In this document: piece by piece, positions 9,228 to 18,111 of the stretch
Layout of the letters: each line of letters begins with the position of its first letter
Position numbering within the stretch: the stretch's first letter is position 1
Assembly: GCF_029892565.1 (NCBI RefSeq)
Contig: NZ_JARXVH010000014.1
Coordinates: forward strand, 62,001 to 126,000
Source: Streptomyces pseudovenezuelae
Lineage (GTDB): Bacteria; Actinomycetota; Actinomycetes; Streptomycetales; Streptomycetaceae
Length of the DNA stretch: 64,000 nucleotides
Direction of reading: 5' to 3'
Program-made: the position numbers and the translations under genes
The notes under the pieces: generated by a model
Told to the model about the DNA's origin: nothing
What the model saw: the letters and a program-made list of their open reading frames with translations, nothing else
The model's database searches: none

Positions 9228-9569
9228 CTAGAACTTCGGGCTGTTCCTGGACCGCTGCACCCGTGTGGTGCGGCGGTCCTTCGCATTCCAGCAGGCCTTG
9301 TGCCAGTGGCGGCGTTCGTCCACGCCCGAGTGCTCCGGCCAGGCCACCACGTGCGGGACGCCGGAGGGGATCAGCTGGTCGCAGCCGGGACAGCGGTACG
9401 TCTTGCCCTGGGCGCTCGCGCCCGCGACGTGGCGCACGCTCCACTCCTCGCCCTGCCAGGTCTCCGTCGACTGCCAGCCGCCGTACCGGCCGGAGCGCTC
9501 GTCCTCGGCGCTGCGGCCGGACGAACTCGACGGGTCGGCTCCCTTGGGTCGGTTGCGACGCGGGGACAC
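9228..9569 (-). CDS. Small conserved actinobacterial protein with a possible zinc site
   Basis: 113 aa from GTG at 9569, which has GAGG seven bases upstream; the longer reading frame from 9581 has no RBS. Residues 1-35 are Arg/Ser-rich and disordered. The rest contains CPGCDQLIPSGVPHVVAWPE followed by HWHKACWN. This Cys2...His/Cys arrangement suggests zinc binding. Streptomyces homologues are commonly labelled ATP/GTP-binding proteins, but I see no P-loop here. Function unknown. It converges on the permease gene with 35 nt between stops. Confidence 0.78.
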   Translation of the reverse strand: MSPRRNRPKGADPSSSSGRSAEDERSGRYGGWQSTETWQGEEWSVRHVAGASAQGKTYRCPGCDQLIPSGVPHVVAWPEHSGVDERRHWHKACWNAKDRRTTRVQRSRNSPKF

Positions 9570-9792
9570 GGAACACCTCACGGGGCTATACAGGAAGCAT
9601 GTGTCCGCTCCAGCCTACGGGGCGCGAGCAGGGGTACGCGTAGGGCACCAATCGTCGTAAGTCCCCCACCGCCGCGACGCATTCTGCAGACAATCCGCAA
9701 ATCTCTTCGCCAGGCCGTGTCCTCGGCACGTGTCGTCCGGTTATGCCCGGTGGGGGAGCTCCATGTCGGAGCCAAGGAAGCAGGAAAGAGCG

Positions 9793-10821
9793 ATGCACGT
9801 AGGAAGTTTCGTGTTGGCGGCCCAGTTCCCGGGGCAGGGCCAGGGGGAGGCTCTGCACCGCGCGGTCCGCTCGGCGGAGGTCGCGGAGGAGGTCGGGCTC
9901 GACTCGATCTGGCTGGCCGAGCACCACTTCGTGCCGTACGGCACCTGCCCGTCGGCGATCACCCTGGCCGCGCTGCTGCTCGGCCGCACCAGCCGCATCC
10001 GCGTGGGTACGGCGGTCAGCGTGCTGCCCACCGTCCACCCGGTGGCCCTCGGCGAGCAGGCCGCGCTGCTGCACGTCACGTCCGGGGGACGCTTCTCGCT
10101 GGGCGTGGGGCGCGGCGGGCCGTGGGTCGACCTGGAGGTGTTCGGCGCGGGCCTCGCCGCGTACGAGGAGGGGTTCCCGGAATCACTCGATCTGCTGGTG
10201 CGCTGGCTGCGCGAGCCCTCGGTGGCGAGCTCCGGCGAACGCTTCGCATTCCGTGAGGTGCCCGTCGTGCCCCGGCCCTCGGAGTCCCTGTCGGAGGCCG
10301 CCGGTCCCGAGGTCGTCGTGGCGTGCACGTCCGCGGCGAGTGTGCGGCTGGCCGCCGAGCGCGGACTGCCGATGCTGCTCGGGATGCACGTCGGGGACGA
10401 GGAAAAGGCCGAGATGATCGCCCTGTGGCGGCAGCACGCGCGCGCGGCCGACCGTCCCGCCGACGAGATCCTCGGCGCGGCCCATGTCTCGGCCGGCGTC
10501 TGCCAGATCGCGGACCGGCGCACCGACGCGGTGGAGACACTCACCAAGGCGATGCCGGGCTGGCTGCGCCAGGGGCTGGACGCGCATGTCACGGTGGACG
10601 GCCGGGCCCGGCAGATGCGCGACCCGCTGGCCTACACGGAGTTGCTCTGCGGACTGCATCCGGTGGGCACGCCCCGGCTGTGCGCCGACCGGCTCGCGGC
10701 GACCAGCGAGCGGACCGGCATCACCCGCTTCGCCCTGCTCGTCGAGGGCTCGGGCGATCTGGCGGCCACCGAGGAGAACGTACGGCGGCTCGGCACCGAA
10801 GTGCTCCCGCAGCTCGACTGA
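9793..10821 (+). CDS. LLM-class flavin-dependent oxidoreductase (luciferase-like)
   Basis: 342 aa. The TIM-barrel luciferase-like fold is indicated by the start MHVGSFVLAAQFPGQGQGE, by SIWLAEHHF (residues about 42-50, family AEHHF motif), by RIRVGTAVSVLPTVHPVA and by GGRFSLGVGRGG. Such enzymes use reduced FMN or F420 to oxidise small substrates; the substrate cannot be told. The start at 9793 has GGAAAGAG upstream. An alternative ATG at 9763 with GGGGGAG would add ten residues. It ends at a strong bidirectional hairpin. Confidence 0.85.
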   Translation: MHVGSFVLAAQFPGQGQGEALHRAVRSAEVAEEVGLDSIWLAEHHFVPYGTCPSAITLAALLLGRTSRIRVGTAVSVLPTVHPVALGEQAALLHVTSGGRFSLGVGRGGPWVDLEVFGAGLAAYEEGFPESLDLLVRWLREPSVASSGERFAFREVPVVPRPSESLSEAAGPEVVVACTSAASVRLAAERGLPMLLGMHVGDEEKAEMIALWRQHARAADRPADEILGAAHVSAGVCQIADRRTDAVETLTKAMPGWLRQGLDAHVTVDGRARQMRDPLAYTELLCGLHPVGTPRLCADRLAATSERTGITRFALLVEGSGDLAATEENVRRLGTEVLPQLD

Positions 10822-10859
10822 CCGTGGATGAACACCCCAACTGTCCTGCCCGGCGTGGA

Positions 10860-10908
10860 GCTTGCCGCTCCGTACTGAAATGCACCTCCCGCGCACGGAG
10901 CGGCAAGC
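10860..10908. terminator. Bidirectional terminator
   Basis: A perfect 14-bp inverted repeat (10860-10873 with 10895-10908, core CTTGCCGCTCCGT) and a 21-nt loop separate the convergent LLM oxidoreductase and SCO5389-like genes. Confidence 0.75.
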
Positions 10909-10921
10909 CGGCAGTACCCGC

Positions 10922-11314
10922 TCAGCAGTCCCTGAACTCCGGGGACTGGTTGAGCAACTGGCTGCGTACCGAGGTGAAGCGGGCCAGCGTCTCGTCGACC
11001 GAGGCGTCCAGCGGGAACACCGCCACCCGGTGGCAGTTCTGGAAGGCCAGCCGCACACCGAAGTGCCGTTGCAGCGCGCCGCGTATCGCGTCACTCGCGA
11101 GCGCACGCAGCAACTGACCGCGTGCCTGCTCGTCCGGCGGCGGCGTCTGGTTGTCGGCGAAGTTACCGCCGTCCACCTTCAGCTGGGCCACCAGGGAGCT
11201 GATCATCTCCCATGCGTAGGGCAGGGAGGTCCGGACGCAGTCGACGAATTCAGCTTCGTCGACCTCGCCTCGCTCGGCCTGTTCGAGTAGGGCCGGTGAG
11301 ACGTCGAGCGACAT
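10922..11314 (-). CDS. SCO5389 family protein (unknown function)
   Basis: 130 aa, beginning MSLDVSPALLEQAERGEVDE at an ATG preceded by GAGAGGAG. The frame stays open upstream but the extension lacks an RBS. It is a soluble, mostly helical protein with EFVDCVRTSLPYAWEMIS and a C-terminal half rich in Arg/Leu (HFGVRLAFQNCHRVAVFPLD). I recognise it as the small Streptomyces family named after SCO5389. No catalytic motif is visible. It is divergent from nucS, as in S. coelicolor. Confidence 0.85.
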   Translation of the reverse strand: MSLDVSPALLEQAERGEVDEAEFVDCVRTSLPYAWEMISSLVAQLKVDGGNFADNQTPPPDEQARGQLLRALASDAIRGALQRHFGVRLAFQNCHRVAVFPLDASVDETLARFTSVRSQLLNQSPEFRDC

Positions 11315-11570
11315 GGGTTCTCCTCTCAGACCCCTGTGGTCCACAGGGGTTCCCGGACAGGTAAGGGAGTTCGCGGTATCGAACACGCTGCGTACACGTT
11401 TCGCGACCTCCCGTTTACTACGGTAAGCAACGGACCGTGACGGCACCAGGCGAATGCGTACATGCGGAGACCTCGTTAGACCCACAATCAGCCATAAATG
11501 AACAGGGGTTGTCTGGGGTCTTCCGGGGCGAATCGCGTGGACCACTGCCCGTCGAGTAGCGTTGCCGACC

Positions 11571-12242
11571 ATGCGTCTCGTCATTGCCCGTTGCTCCGTC
11601 GACTACGCGGGCCGGCTCACCGCCCACCTCCCCGCGGCACCCCGCCTGATCCTGGTGAAGGCGGACGGCAGCGTCTCCATCCACGCGGACGACCGCGCCT
11701 ACAAGCCCCTGAACTGGATGTCGCCGCCCTGCACGCTGAAGGAGGGCGCGGGCGACGAGGAAGGCGTCTGGACCGTCATCAACAAGGCGGGCGAGAAGCT
11801 GATCATCACGATGGAGGAGATCCTCCACGATTCCTCGCACGAACTCGGTGTGGACCCGGGCCTGATCAAGGACGGCGTGGAAGCACACCTTCAGGAGCTG
11901 CTCGCCGACCGCATCGAAACGCTCGGCGAGGGCTACACGCTCATCCGCCGCGAGTACATGACGGCCATCGGCCCGGTCGACATCCTGTGCCGGGACGCCG
12001 AGGGGCAGACCGTCGCGATCGAGATCAAGCGGCGCGGTGAGATCGACGGCGTGGAGCAACTCACGCGCTATCTGGAGCTGTTGAACCGCGATCCCCACCT
12101 CGCCCCGGTCCGCGGCGTCTTCGCGGCCCAGGAGATCAAGCCCCAGGCCCGCGTCCTCGCCACCGACCGCGGCATCGGCTGCACGGTCCTGGACTACAAC
12201 GCCCTGCGCGGCATCGAGGACGACAAACTGCGCCTGTTCTGA
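11571..12242 (+). CDS. nucS: NucS/EndoMS mismatch-specific endonuclease
   Basis: 223 aa. The N-terminal DNA-binding half starts MRLVIARCSVDYAGRLTAHL. The C-terminal RecB-like nuclease domain shows GPVDILCRD...AIEIKRRGEIDGVEQ, the PD-(D/E)xK residues D, E and K. The protein ends in DDKLRLF, matching the C-terminal sliding-clamp-binding motif described for NucS. Actinobacteria lack MutS/MutL and use NucS to cut both strands at G-T, G-G and T-T mismatches, which lowers mutation rate. The ATG at 11571 gives the family N-terminus. A strong terminator follows the stop. Confidence 0.95.
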   Translation: MRLVIARCSVDYAGRLTAHLPAAPRLILVKADGSVSIHADDRAYKPLNWMSPPCTLKEGAGDEEGVWTVINKAGEKLIITMEEILHDSSHELGVDPGLIKDGVEAHLQELLADRIETLGEGYTLIRREYMTAIGPVDILCRDAEGQTVAIEIKRRGEIDGVEQLTRYLELLNRDPHLAPVRGVFAAQEIKPQARVLATDRGIGCTVLDYNALRGIEDDKLRLF

Positions 12243-12279
12243 CGCCTGTTCCGACCGCGGCACAGCGACTTCTACGACA

Positions 12280-12318
12280 GTGAGGGCCGGGTCCGTCGAG
12301 AACGGACCCGGCCCTCAC
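12280..12318. terminator. Bidirectional terminator after nucS
   Basis: A perfect 17-bp stem (12280-12296 with 12302-12318, GTGAGGGCCGGGTCCGT) with a 5-nt loop. It lies between the convergent stops of nucS and the 834-aa ATPase-like protein. Confidence 0.88.
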
Positions 12319-12332
12319 GCGTCGCGGTTACC

Positions 12333-14840
12333 TCAGATCACGTCGCCCGAGACGCTCGCGGTGGTGGTCTCCGGCGCGGTCGCCGAAGTGGTCGTCTCCG
12401 CGGGGGCACTTGAGGCCGGGCCACTGGCCGTGTCGGTGGTGCCCGGCTCGGTCGGTGGAGTCGTTTCCGTGGGCGGCGTGCTCTCCGTCGGACTCGGCGA
12501 CGAGGTGTCACTCGGCGACGTTGACGGCGAGGTGGACGGTGACGTCGACGGACTGTGCGACGGCGGCTTGGACGAGGACGAGTGCGACGGCGAGTGCGAG
12601 GAACCACCGCCCTGCGTGCCGCTCGGGTCGTCGGACGGCTTGGACGTGTCCGACGGCGGGGTCGGGTCGTCGGACGTGCCGAAGGTGCCGTCGGGGCCCG
12701 GGTCGGTCGGCCGGCTGGTCGCCGTACCGGTGTCGCTCTTGCCGTCGCCGTTGGTCGGCAGGTCGGCGCCCAGGCTGCCGTCGTTGAGGCCCTGGCTCGC
12801 GGACGGGTTGGGGCCGACCTGGTTCGACGGGTCGTCGGCGTCGTTGTTGGACGTGGCGCCGAGCGTCACCACCGTGCCGAGCACGGCCGCGAGCAGGGCG
12901 CCCGCGCCGGCCGCCACGAGGTTGCGCCGGGCCAGGCCGCGCAGGCCGCCACGGCGGGCCCTGGACGGTCCGGGGGCCGCGGCGCGGTGGGTGACCAGGG
13001 TCGTGCCGTCGCCGCCCGGCGGCAGCGCCAGGACGACCGCGGGGACGCCGCCGGGCGGCGACTGCGACTCCTCGTGGCGCGCGTCCGGCACCTCCTCGCC
13101 CGTGGTGGAGCCGAAGCCCGGCGTGGTGCCGGTGCGGTCGGCGACCAGGGCCAGGGCACGGCGGCCTGCGACGGTGCCGCGCTTGTCGGCGACCGCGCCG
13201 CGCATGGCGACGGCGGCCTCCAGCTCGGCGCGCGCCTGCTCGAACTCTCCGCCGCAGAGCGCGAGGATGCCCAACTCGTGGTGGAAATAGGCCTGTTCCG
13301 ACACCTCGCCGGACAGTTCGGCGGCCTCGGCGCCGGCCCGCAGGGCCCGCTCCCAGGCGCTCCAGCGCAGCCCCGCGGCGAACGCGGGCGCCGCCGTGCG
13401 GGCCAGCTGGACGGTGACGCTCTCCTCGTCCTCGGCGGGTGCCGTGGTGCCCGGCACCAGGAGGTCGAGGGCGGTGATCAGGGCGTCGGCCTCGGCGCAC
13501 ACCCGCTCCGGGGTGACCGAGGGATGCCCGGCCCACCAGGCGTAGTGCCGGGCGGCGGCCAGGGCCTGCGTCTCGGCGTCCTCGCCGTATCCGGCCGCCA
13601 CCAGCTGGGCCGGCACCCCGGCGGCGAGCCGGTAGCGGGTGCCGACCGGGGAGACCAGTCCGCAGCCCGCGAGTTCGCCGAGGGCGGCGTCCGCGTGGGT
13701 GTCGCCGACCAGCGCGGGCAGATGCGCCTGGTGCGGCACCTCGCCGCCGAGCGCGACGGCGAACCGCAGGGTGGCGCGGGCCGAGGCGCTGAGCCGGGCC
13801 GCGAGCAGCGGGGCGGGCGCGGCGGCCTCGCCGAGCGAGGGCAGCGGCACCTCGTCGCCGGGCTCGGTCTCGAAGGGCGCGTCGACGGGGAGGGCGTCCG
13901 CGAAGACGCCGAACTCGTCGACCGCGCCGGTGCCGTTGCGCAGTTGTTCGCGCTGGCGCAGCAGGGCGCCGGCCTGGACGAAGCGCAGGGGCAGGCCCTC
14001 GGACTCGAACCAGAGGTCGCCGGCCCAGTTGGCCTCCTCCTCGGTGAGGACCCGGCCGACGGTGCGCTCCAGGATCTCCACGCCGGCCGCGCGGTCGAGG
14101 CCGGCCAGGAAGACCTCCTCGACGGCGGAGTCGACGGAGGGCGCCGGTACGTCGGGCGTCGTGGCGAGCACGAAGGCGCACTCGGGTGTCGCGTCCAGCA
14201 GTTCGTCGAGCGCGGCGCCGCCGAACTGGAGGTCGTCGAGGACGACGACCGCGCCGATCTCCCGGACCAGGGCGCGCAGCTCGTCCGGGGCCGGCCGGTA
14301 CAGGGGCGCGTCGTAGACGGCGTAGAAGAGGTCGTGGAGCAGGTCGTCGGCGGTGCGGTGGAAGCCGTCGAGGCGGACGACGCCGTCGGGGGCGAGGTCC
14401 TCGCAGTCCTCGGCGACCAGGTCGAGCAGGCTGGTGCGGCCCGATCCCGCGGGGCCGGTCACCAGGACCGAGCGACCCCGGGCGAGCAGCCGGACCAGGC
14501 GCTCGCGGTCGTCCTGGCGCTCCAGCAGGGGCAGTACGGGGCGTGCCGGTCCCGCTGGGACGGGCGGCCGGGCGGCGCGGTCGGTCTCGACGCGCTGCTC
14601 CGCCGTGAGCTTGGCGGGCCGTCCGGGGAGTTCGCTGGGCGGGCAGGCCTCTATCTCGCTGCCGTCCACGGGATTGACGGTGAGCAGGTAGTCGCCGGTG
14701 ACGAGCTGCACCGTGCGCGCGAGCGCGGGTGCGTGCTGTCCGAAGTCGGTGGTGAGGGGGTCCCTCGGCGGGCGCTGACGCGGCGAGCTGCCGTCGGCGT
14801 CATGGCCGTACTCCTCGGGTCCCCGGTCGTTCGGGTCCAT
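12333..14840 (-). CDS. Large membrane-anchored ATPase-like protein with Ser/Thr/Pro-rich exterior tail
   Basis: 835 aa from the ATG at 14840 (MDPNDRGPEEYG), with a GGGGGG run ten bases upstream. About 110 polar residues come first, then an AAA/STAND-like NTPase region. The P-loop reads GPAGSGRTS, with Arg where Walker A Lys is expected, and Walker B reads VVVLDDLQF. Helical repeats follow to about residue 590. A single membrane span (NLVAAGAGALLAAVLGTVV) leads into about 190 residues of Asp/Ser/Thr/Pro repeats, presumably extracytoplasmic. The layout suggests a signalling or scaffold protein. No specific function is known to me. Confidence 0.82.
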   Translation of the reverse strand: MDPNDRGPEEYGHDADGSSPRQRPPRDPLTTDFGQHAPALARTVQLVTGDYLLTVNPVDGSEIEACPPSELPGRPAKLTAEQRVETDRAARPPVPAGPARPVLPLLERQDDRERLVRLLARGRSVLVTGPAGSGRTSLLDLVAEDCEDLAPDGVVRLDGFHRTADDLLHDLFYAVYDAPLYRPAPDELRALVREIGAVVVLDDLQFGGAALDELLDATPECAFVLATTPDVPAPSVDSAVEEVFLAGLDRAAGVEILERTVGRVLTEEEANWAGDLWFESEGLPLRFVQAGALLRQREQLRNGTGAVDEFGVFADALPVDAPFETEPGDEVPLPSLGEAAAPAPLLAARLSASARATLRFAVALGGEVPHQAHLPALVGDTHADAALGELAGCGLVSPVGTRYRLAAGVPAQLVAAGYGEDAETQALAAARHYAWWAGHPSVTPERVCAEADALITALDLLVPGTTAPAEDEESVTVQLARTAAPAFAAGLRWSAWERALRAGAEAAELSGEVSEQAYFHHELGILALCGGEFEQARAELEAAVAMRGAVADKRGTVAGRRALALVADRTGTTPGFGSTTGEEVPDARHEESQSPPGGVPAVVLALPPGGDGTTLVTHRAAAPGPSRARRGGLRGLARRNLVAAGAGALLAAVLGTVVTLGATSNNDADDPSNQVGPNPSASQGLNDGSLGADLPTNGDGKSDTGTATSRPTDPGPDGTFGTSDDPTPPSDTSKPSDDPSGTQGGGSSHSPSHSSSSKPPSHSPSTSPSTSPSTSPSDTSSPSPTESTPPTETTPPTEPGTTDTASGPASSAPAETTTSATAPETTTASVSGDVI

Positions 14841-15093
14841 AGGTTTCAAGCCCCCCAAAAGCGCTCGTGTGCTCTTCAAGCCCCTCCCGGCCTTGCCGCA
14901 CACCACGCTGTCGCTTCTGGTCCGGTGCCCACTCGAGGGATCTAGGTGGCGGGCAGCCGAACCCTAAACCTTCGCACAGTATGTCCGACAGCCCGGGGTA
15001 CCGCGCCGCCCGAGACGTCACAGTCTCATGAGGATTGCGCGCGCCCTGTGTTTCGTCTCCGGACCGCCGGTCCGCCCCGCCCCGCGCCGCTCG

Positions 15094-15417
15094 TCACACG
15101 CGGGGCAGGGACTCCACTCCGATGCCGCCCTCGATCGCCAGGATCCGGTGCAGCCGGGTGGCCACCAGCAGGCGCTGCATCTGCGGCGGTACGTCGCGCA
15201 GCACCAGGCGCCGGCCGCAGCGGCCGGCCCGCCGGTGGACGCCCATGATCACGCCGAGTCCGGTGGCGTCCCAGGAGTCCAGCTCGGACAGGTCGAGCAC
15301 CAGGTCGCCGACTCCGTCGTCGACTGCCGAGTGCAGGACCGTACGGGCGTCCGCCGCGCTGCGGACGTCGAGGCGGCCCCCGACGACCAGCTCGGCGTGG
15401 TCGCCCCTGATGTGCAT
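15094..15417 (-). CDS. STAS-domain anti-sigma-factor antagonist
   Basis: 107 aa forming a single STAS domain: ELVVGGRLDVRSAADA, then LVLDLSELDSWDATGLGVI. The phosphorylatable residue of SpoIIAA-like proteins corresponds to Thr52 in DATGLG. Such proteins bind or release an anti-sigma kinase depending on phosphorylation. No anti-sigma factor or sigma gene is adjacent, so partners are elsewhere. The ATG at 15417 follows GGGGAGCG. Confidence 0.88.
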   Translation of the reverse strand: MHIRGDHAELVVGGRLDVRSAADARTVLHSAVDDGVGDLVLDLSELDSWDATGLGVIMGVHRRAGRCGRRLVLRDVPPQMQRLLVATRLHRILAIEGGIGVESLPRV

Positions 15418-15594
15418 ATGCGCTCCCCGTGAGTGCGGTGGTGTGTCCTCGTACTCCGTGACGGTGGCTGTGCAACGTCTGACTGCTTCAGCGGCGAACA
15501 GGTTGCCGTCTGTAAGCGAACCGATACCGAATTCACCCCGGAGGGTGATGCCTCCGGGGGCTGTGCGGTTTCAGTGGCTGTACGTACTGGTGTG

Positions 15595-16443
15595 TCAGTA
15601 CGTGTAGAAGCCCTGCCCGCTCTTGCGTCCGATGTCACCGGCGTCAACCATCCGGCGCATCAGCTCCGGCGGCGCGAACTTCTCGTCCTGCGTCTCGGTG
15701 TAGATGTTGCCGGTGGCGTGCAGCAGGATGTCGACGCCGGTCAGGTCGGCCGTGGCCAGCGGGCCCATCGCATGGCCGAAGCCCAGCTTGCACGCGAGGT
15801 CGATGTCCTCGGCGCTCGCCACGCCCGACTCGTAGAGCTTGGTCGCCTCGACGACGAGCGCCGAGATGAGACGGGTCGTCACGAAGCCGGCGACGTCGCG
15901 GTTGACGACGATGCAGGTCTTGCCGACGGACTCGGCGAACTCCCGCGCGGTGGCGAGGGTTTCGTCGCTCGTCTTGTACCCGCGGACCAGCTCGACGAGC
16001 TGCATCATCGGCACCGGCGAGAAGAAGTGCACACCGACGACCCGCTCCGGGTGCTCAGTGGCCGCCGCGATCTTGGTGATCGGGATCGCGGAGGTGTTGG
16101 ACGCCAGCACGGCATCCGGGCGCACGATCTTGTCGAGCGCGCGGAAGATCTCGTGCTTGACCTCCAGCTTCTCGAAGACGGCCTCGACGACGAGGTCGGC
16201 GTCCGCGGCGGCGTCCAGATCGGTGGTCGCGGTGATCCGGCCGAGGGCGGTGTCGGCGTCGTGCGCCTCCAATTTGCCCTTGCTCACGAACTTGTCGTAC
16301 GAGGCCTTGATGCCGTCGGTGCCACGCTTCAGCGCCTCGTCGGTGACGTCCCGAAGGACCACCTCCCAGCCCGCCTGCGCGGCGACCTGGGCGATACCGG
16401 AACCCATCAGACCGGCGCCGATGACGGCCAGCTTCCGTGCCAC
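15595..16443 (-). CDS. 3-hydroxybutyryl-CoA dehydrogenase
   Basis: 282 aa. The N-terminal Rossmann fold has GAGLMGSGIAQVAAQAG (residues 8-24), then NTSAIPITKIA. The catalytic His segment is GVHFFSPVPMMQLVELV, and the C-terminal helical dimer domain contains VNRDVAGFVTTRLI and GFGHAMGPLATADLTGVD. It interconverts acetoacetyl-CoA and 3-hydroxybutyryl-CoA with NAD(P)H. In Streptomyces this feeds the ethylmalonyl-CoA pathway and butyryl-CoA extender supply. Full length. It follows the divergent TetR-ABC region but has no obvious operon partner. Confidence 0.93.
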   Translation of the reverse strand: MARKLAVIGAGLMGSGIAQVAAQAGWEVVLRDVTDEALKRGTDGIKASYDKFVSKGKLEAHDADTALGRITATTDLDAAADADLVVEAVFEKLEVKHEIFRALDKIVRPDAVLASNTSAIPITKIAAATEHPERVVGVHFFSPVPMMQLVELVRGYKTSDETLATAREFAESVGKTCIVVNRDVAGFVTTRLISALVVEATKLYESGVASAEDIDLACKLGFGHAMGPLATADLTGVDILLHATGNIYTETQDEKFAPPELMRRMVDAGDIGRKSGQGFYTY

Positions 16444-16578
16444 TGTGCGACTCCCCTTTTGAACGCCTTACACGCTGTTCAGTTGCCTCTTCGGCGGACC
16501 TTAGCGCTCGTGACGGGCTGTGTGACCGGTAAGTAATGCGCGTCACGTCTCATCTGACGGACATCACACCGGCACGGG

Positions 16579-17220
16579 TCACGGGGCGCCACGGACGGCG
16601 TAGTTGAGCACCTTCGCGCCCAACAGCTCCTCGATGTCGTCGAGAAGGACGAGCACCTCTCGTGACACTACGTCCGGATTGCGCCCGGCGAGCATCGCGC
16701 GGCCGACGCTCACCATGACCATCTGCTGGACCCAGCAGATCTGACCCGCGATCAGACCGGGCAGGGGGTCGTCGGCGGACGCGCCCGTCTCCTCCCGGAG
16801 GGTGCCTTCGAGGTGGTCGCGGATCTCCTCCTGGAGCGTCCACAGCCGGGACCGCAGGGGCGGCGCCTCGTGGATGACGCGCATGAAGCGGTCGTAGCCC
16901 TCCATGAGGCCGACCCGCGGCGAGACCACCTCGACCTCGGCACGGAGTTCGCGCAGGACGGCACCGGCCGCCGACTCCCCCTCGTCCCGGCCGCGCACCC
17001 AGCGGGAGGTCCGTTCCACGACCTGGGCGGAGCGGTCGAGGAAGAGGTCCTCCTTGGCGGGGAAGTAGTTGTAGACGGTGTTGACCGAGACGTCGGCCGC
17101 CTCCGCGATCTCCGCGATGGTCACCTCCATGAACCCGCGCTCCAGGAACAGCCCGGTGGCCATGTCCGAGATGCGCTGTCGCGTCTCGCGCTTCTTCCGC
17201 TCCCTGAGCCCTTCCGTCAT
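16579..17220 (-). CDS. TetR-family regulator of the adjacent ABC exporter
   Basis: 213 aa from the ATG at 17220, with AGGA ten bases before it. The HTH (ISDMATGLFLERGF, then VTIAEIAEAADVSVNTVYNY, then FPAKEDLF) is clear. The C-terminal domain is the type seen beside DrrAB-like exporters. It is divergent from the ATPase at 17301 with an 80-nt AT-rich spacer containing a short palindrome. Probably a repressor relieved by the exported compound; ligand unknown. Confidence 0.88.
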   Translation of the reverse strand: MTEGLRERKKRETRQRISDMATGLFLERGFMEVTIAEIAEAADVSVNTVYNYFPAKEDLFLDRSAQVVERTSRWVRGRDEGESAAGAVLRELRAEVEVVSPRVGLMEGYDRFMRVIHEAPPLRSRLWTLQEEIRDHLEGTLREETGASADDPLPGLIAGQICWVQQMVMVSVGRAMLAGRNPDVVSREVLVLLDDIEELLGAKVLNYAVRGAP

Positions 17221-17276
17221 GGTCCACATCCTAACTTCGATGGACTCTATTAAATTTTGGGGCCATTGCAAACTTT

Positions 17277-17287
17277 CAGAGACTCTG
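17277..17287. promoter_or_regulatory. Possible TetR operator
   Basis: The palindrome CAGAG-A-CTCTG lies 13 nt before the ATPase start, in an unusually AT-rich spacer (ATTAAATTTTGG nearby). A related half-site GGACTCTA is at 17242-17249. Short, so only suggestive. Confidence 0.4.
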
Positions 17288-17300
17288 TTTTTCTGGTGCC

Positions 17301-18083
17301 ATGTCCATCATCAGTACGGCCTCGCTGGCCCGTACCTTCCAGACCAGGCTCGGCCCCGTGGCGGCCGTGCGCGGTATCGACCTCTCCGTCCGGGAGGGCG
17401 AGATCATCGGCCTCCTCGGCCCGAACGGCGCCGGGAAGACGACCACCCTCCGGATGCTCACCACCCTGCTGAAGCCCACCGGCGGCGCGGCCACCATCGC
17501 CGGCCGCGACCTCGCCACCGACCCGGCCGGAGTGCGCCGGGCCTGCGGATACGTGGCCCAGTCCGGCGGCGTCGACCCGCAGATCTCCATACGGGAGGAG
17601 CTCGTCACGCAGGGGCGTCTGTACCGGCTGACGAGGGACCAAGCGGCCGAGCGGGCCAGGGAGTTGGCCGACACCCTCGGCCTCGCCGACCTCCTCGACC
17701 GCAGGTGCGGCACGCTCTCCGGCGGTCAGCGGCGCCGGCTCGACATCGCGCTGGCACTCGCCCACCGCCCGAAGGTCCTGTTCCTCGACGAGCCGACGAC
17801 CGGCCTCGACCCCGGCAGCCGCGCCGACCTGTGGGACCTGATCCGCGGACTGCGCGACGAGCACGGCACCACCGTCTTCCTGACGACCCACTACCTCGAC
17901 GAGGCCGACGCCCTCGCGGACCGGCTGGTGATCGTCGACAAGGGCGTCGTCGTGGCCGAAGGCACGCCGAGCGCCCTGAAGTTGGCGCACGCCGGCTCGA
18001 TCGACGCCACCCTCCAGGACACCTTCCTCGCCATCACCGGCCGCGGCCCCGCCCCGGCCGACGCCGCCCCCGTAGCCGTATAG
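17301..18083 (+). CDS. DrrA-like ABC exporter ATPase
   Basis: 260 aa. Walker A GPNGAGKTT is near residue 41, followed by TLRMLTTLLKPTGG. The signature LSGGQRRRLDIALAL, Walker B VLFLDEPTTGLDP and the switch His (FLTTHYLDEAD) are all canonical. The architecture is that of daunorubicin-resistance DrrA. It forms an operon with the permease at 18112 (28-nt gap). The ATG at 17301 has only a weak RBS. Drug or metabolite export is inferred from family. Confidence 0.92.
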   Translation: MSIISTASLARTFQTRLGPVAAVRGIDLSVREGEIIGLLGPNGAGKTTTLRMLTTLLKPTGGAATIAGRDLATDPAGVRRACGYVAQSGGVDPQISIREELVTQGRLYRLTRDQAAERARELADTLGLADLLDRRCGTLSGGQRRRLDIALALAHRPKVLFLDEPTTGLDPGSRADLWDLIRGLRDEHGTTVFLTTHYLDEADALADRLVIVDKGVVVAEGTPSALKLAHAGSIDATLQDTFLAITGRGPAPADAAPVAV

Positions 18084-18111
18084 CCGACCCGAACCGCCGT
18101 ACAGGAGTCCG

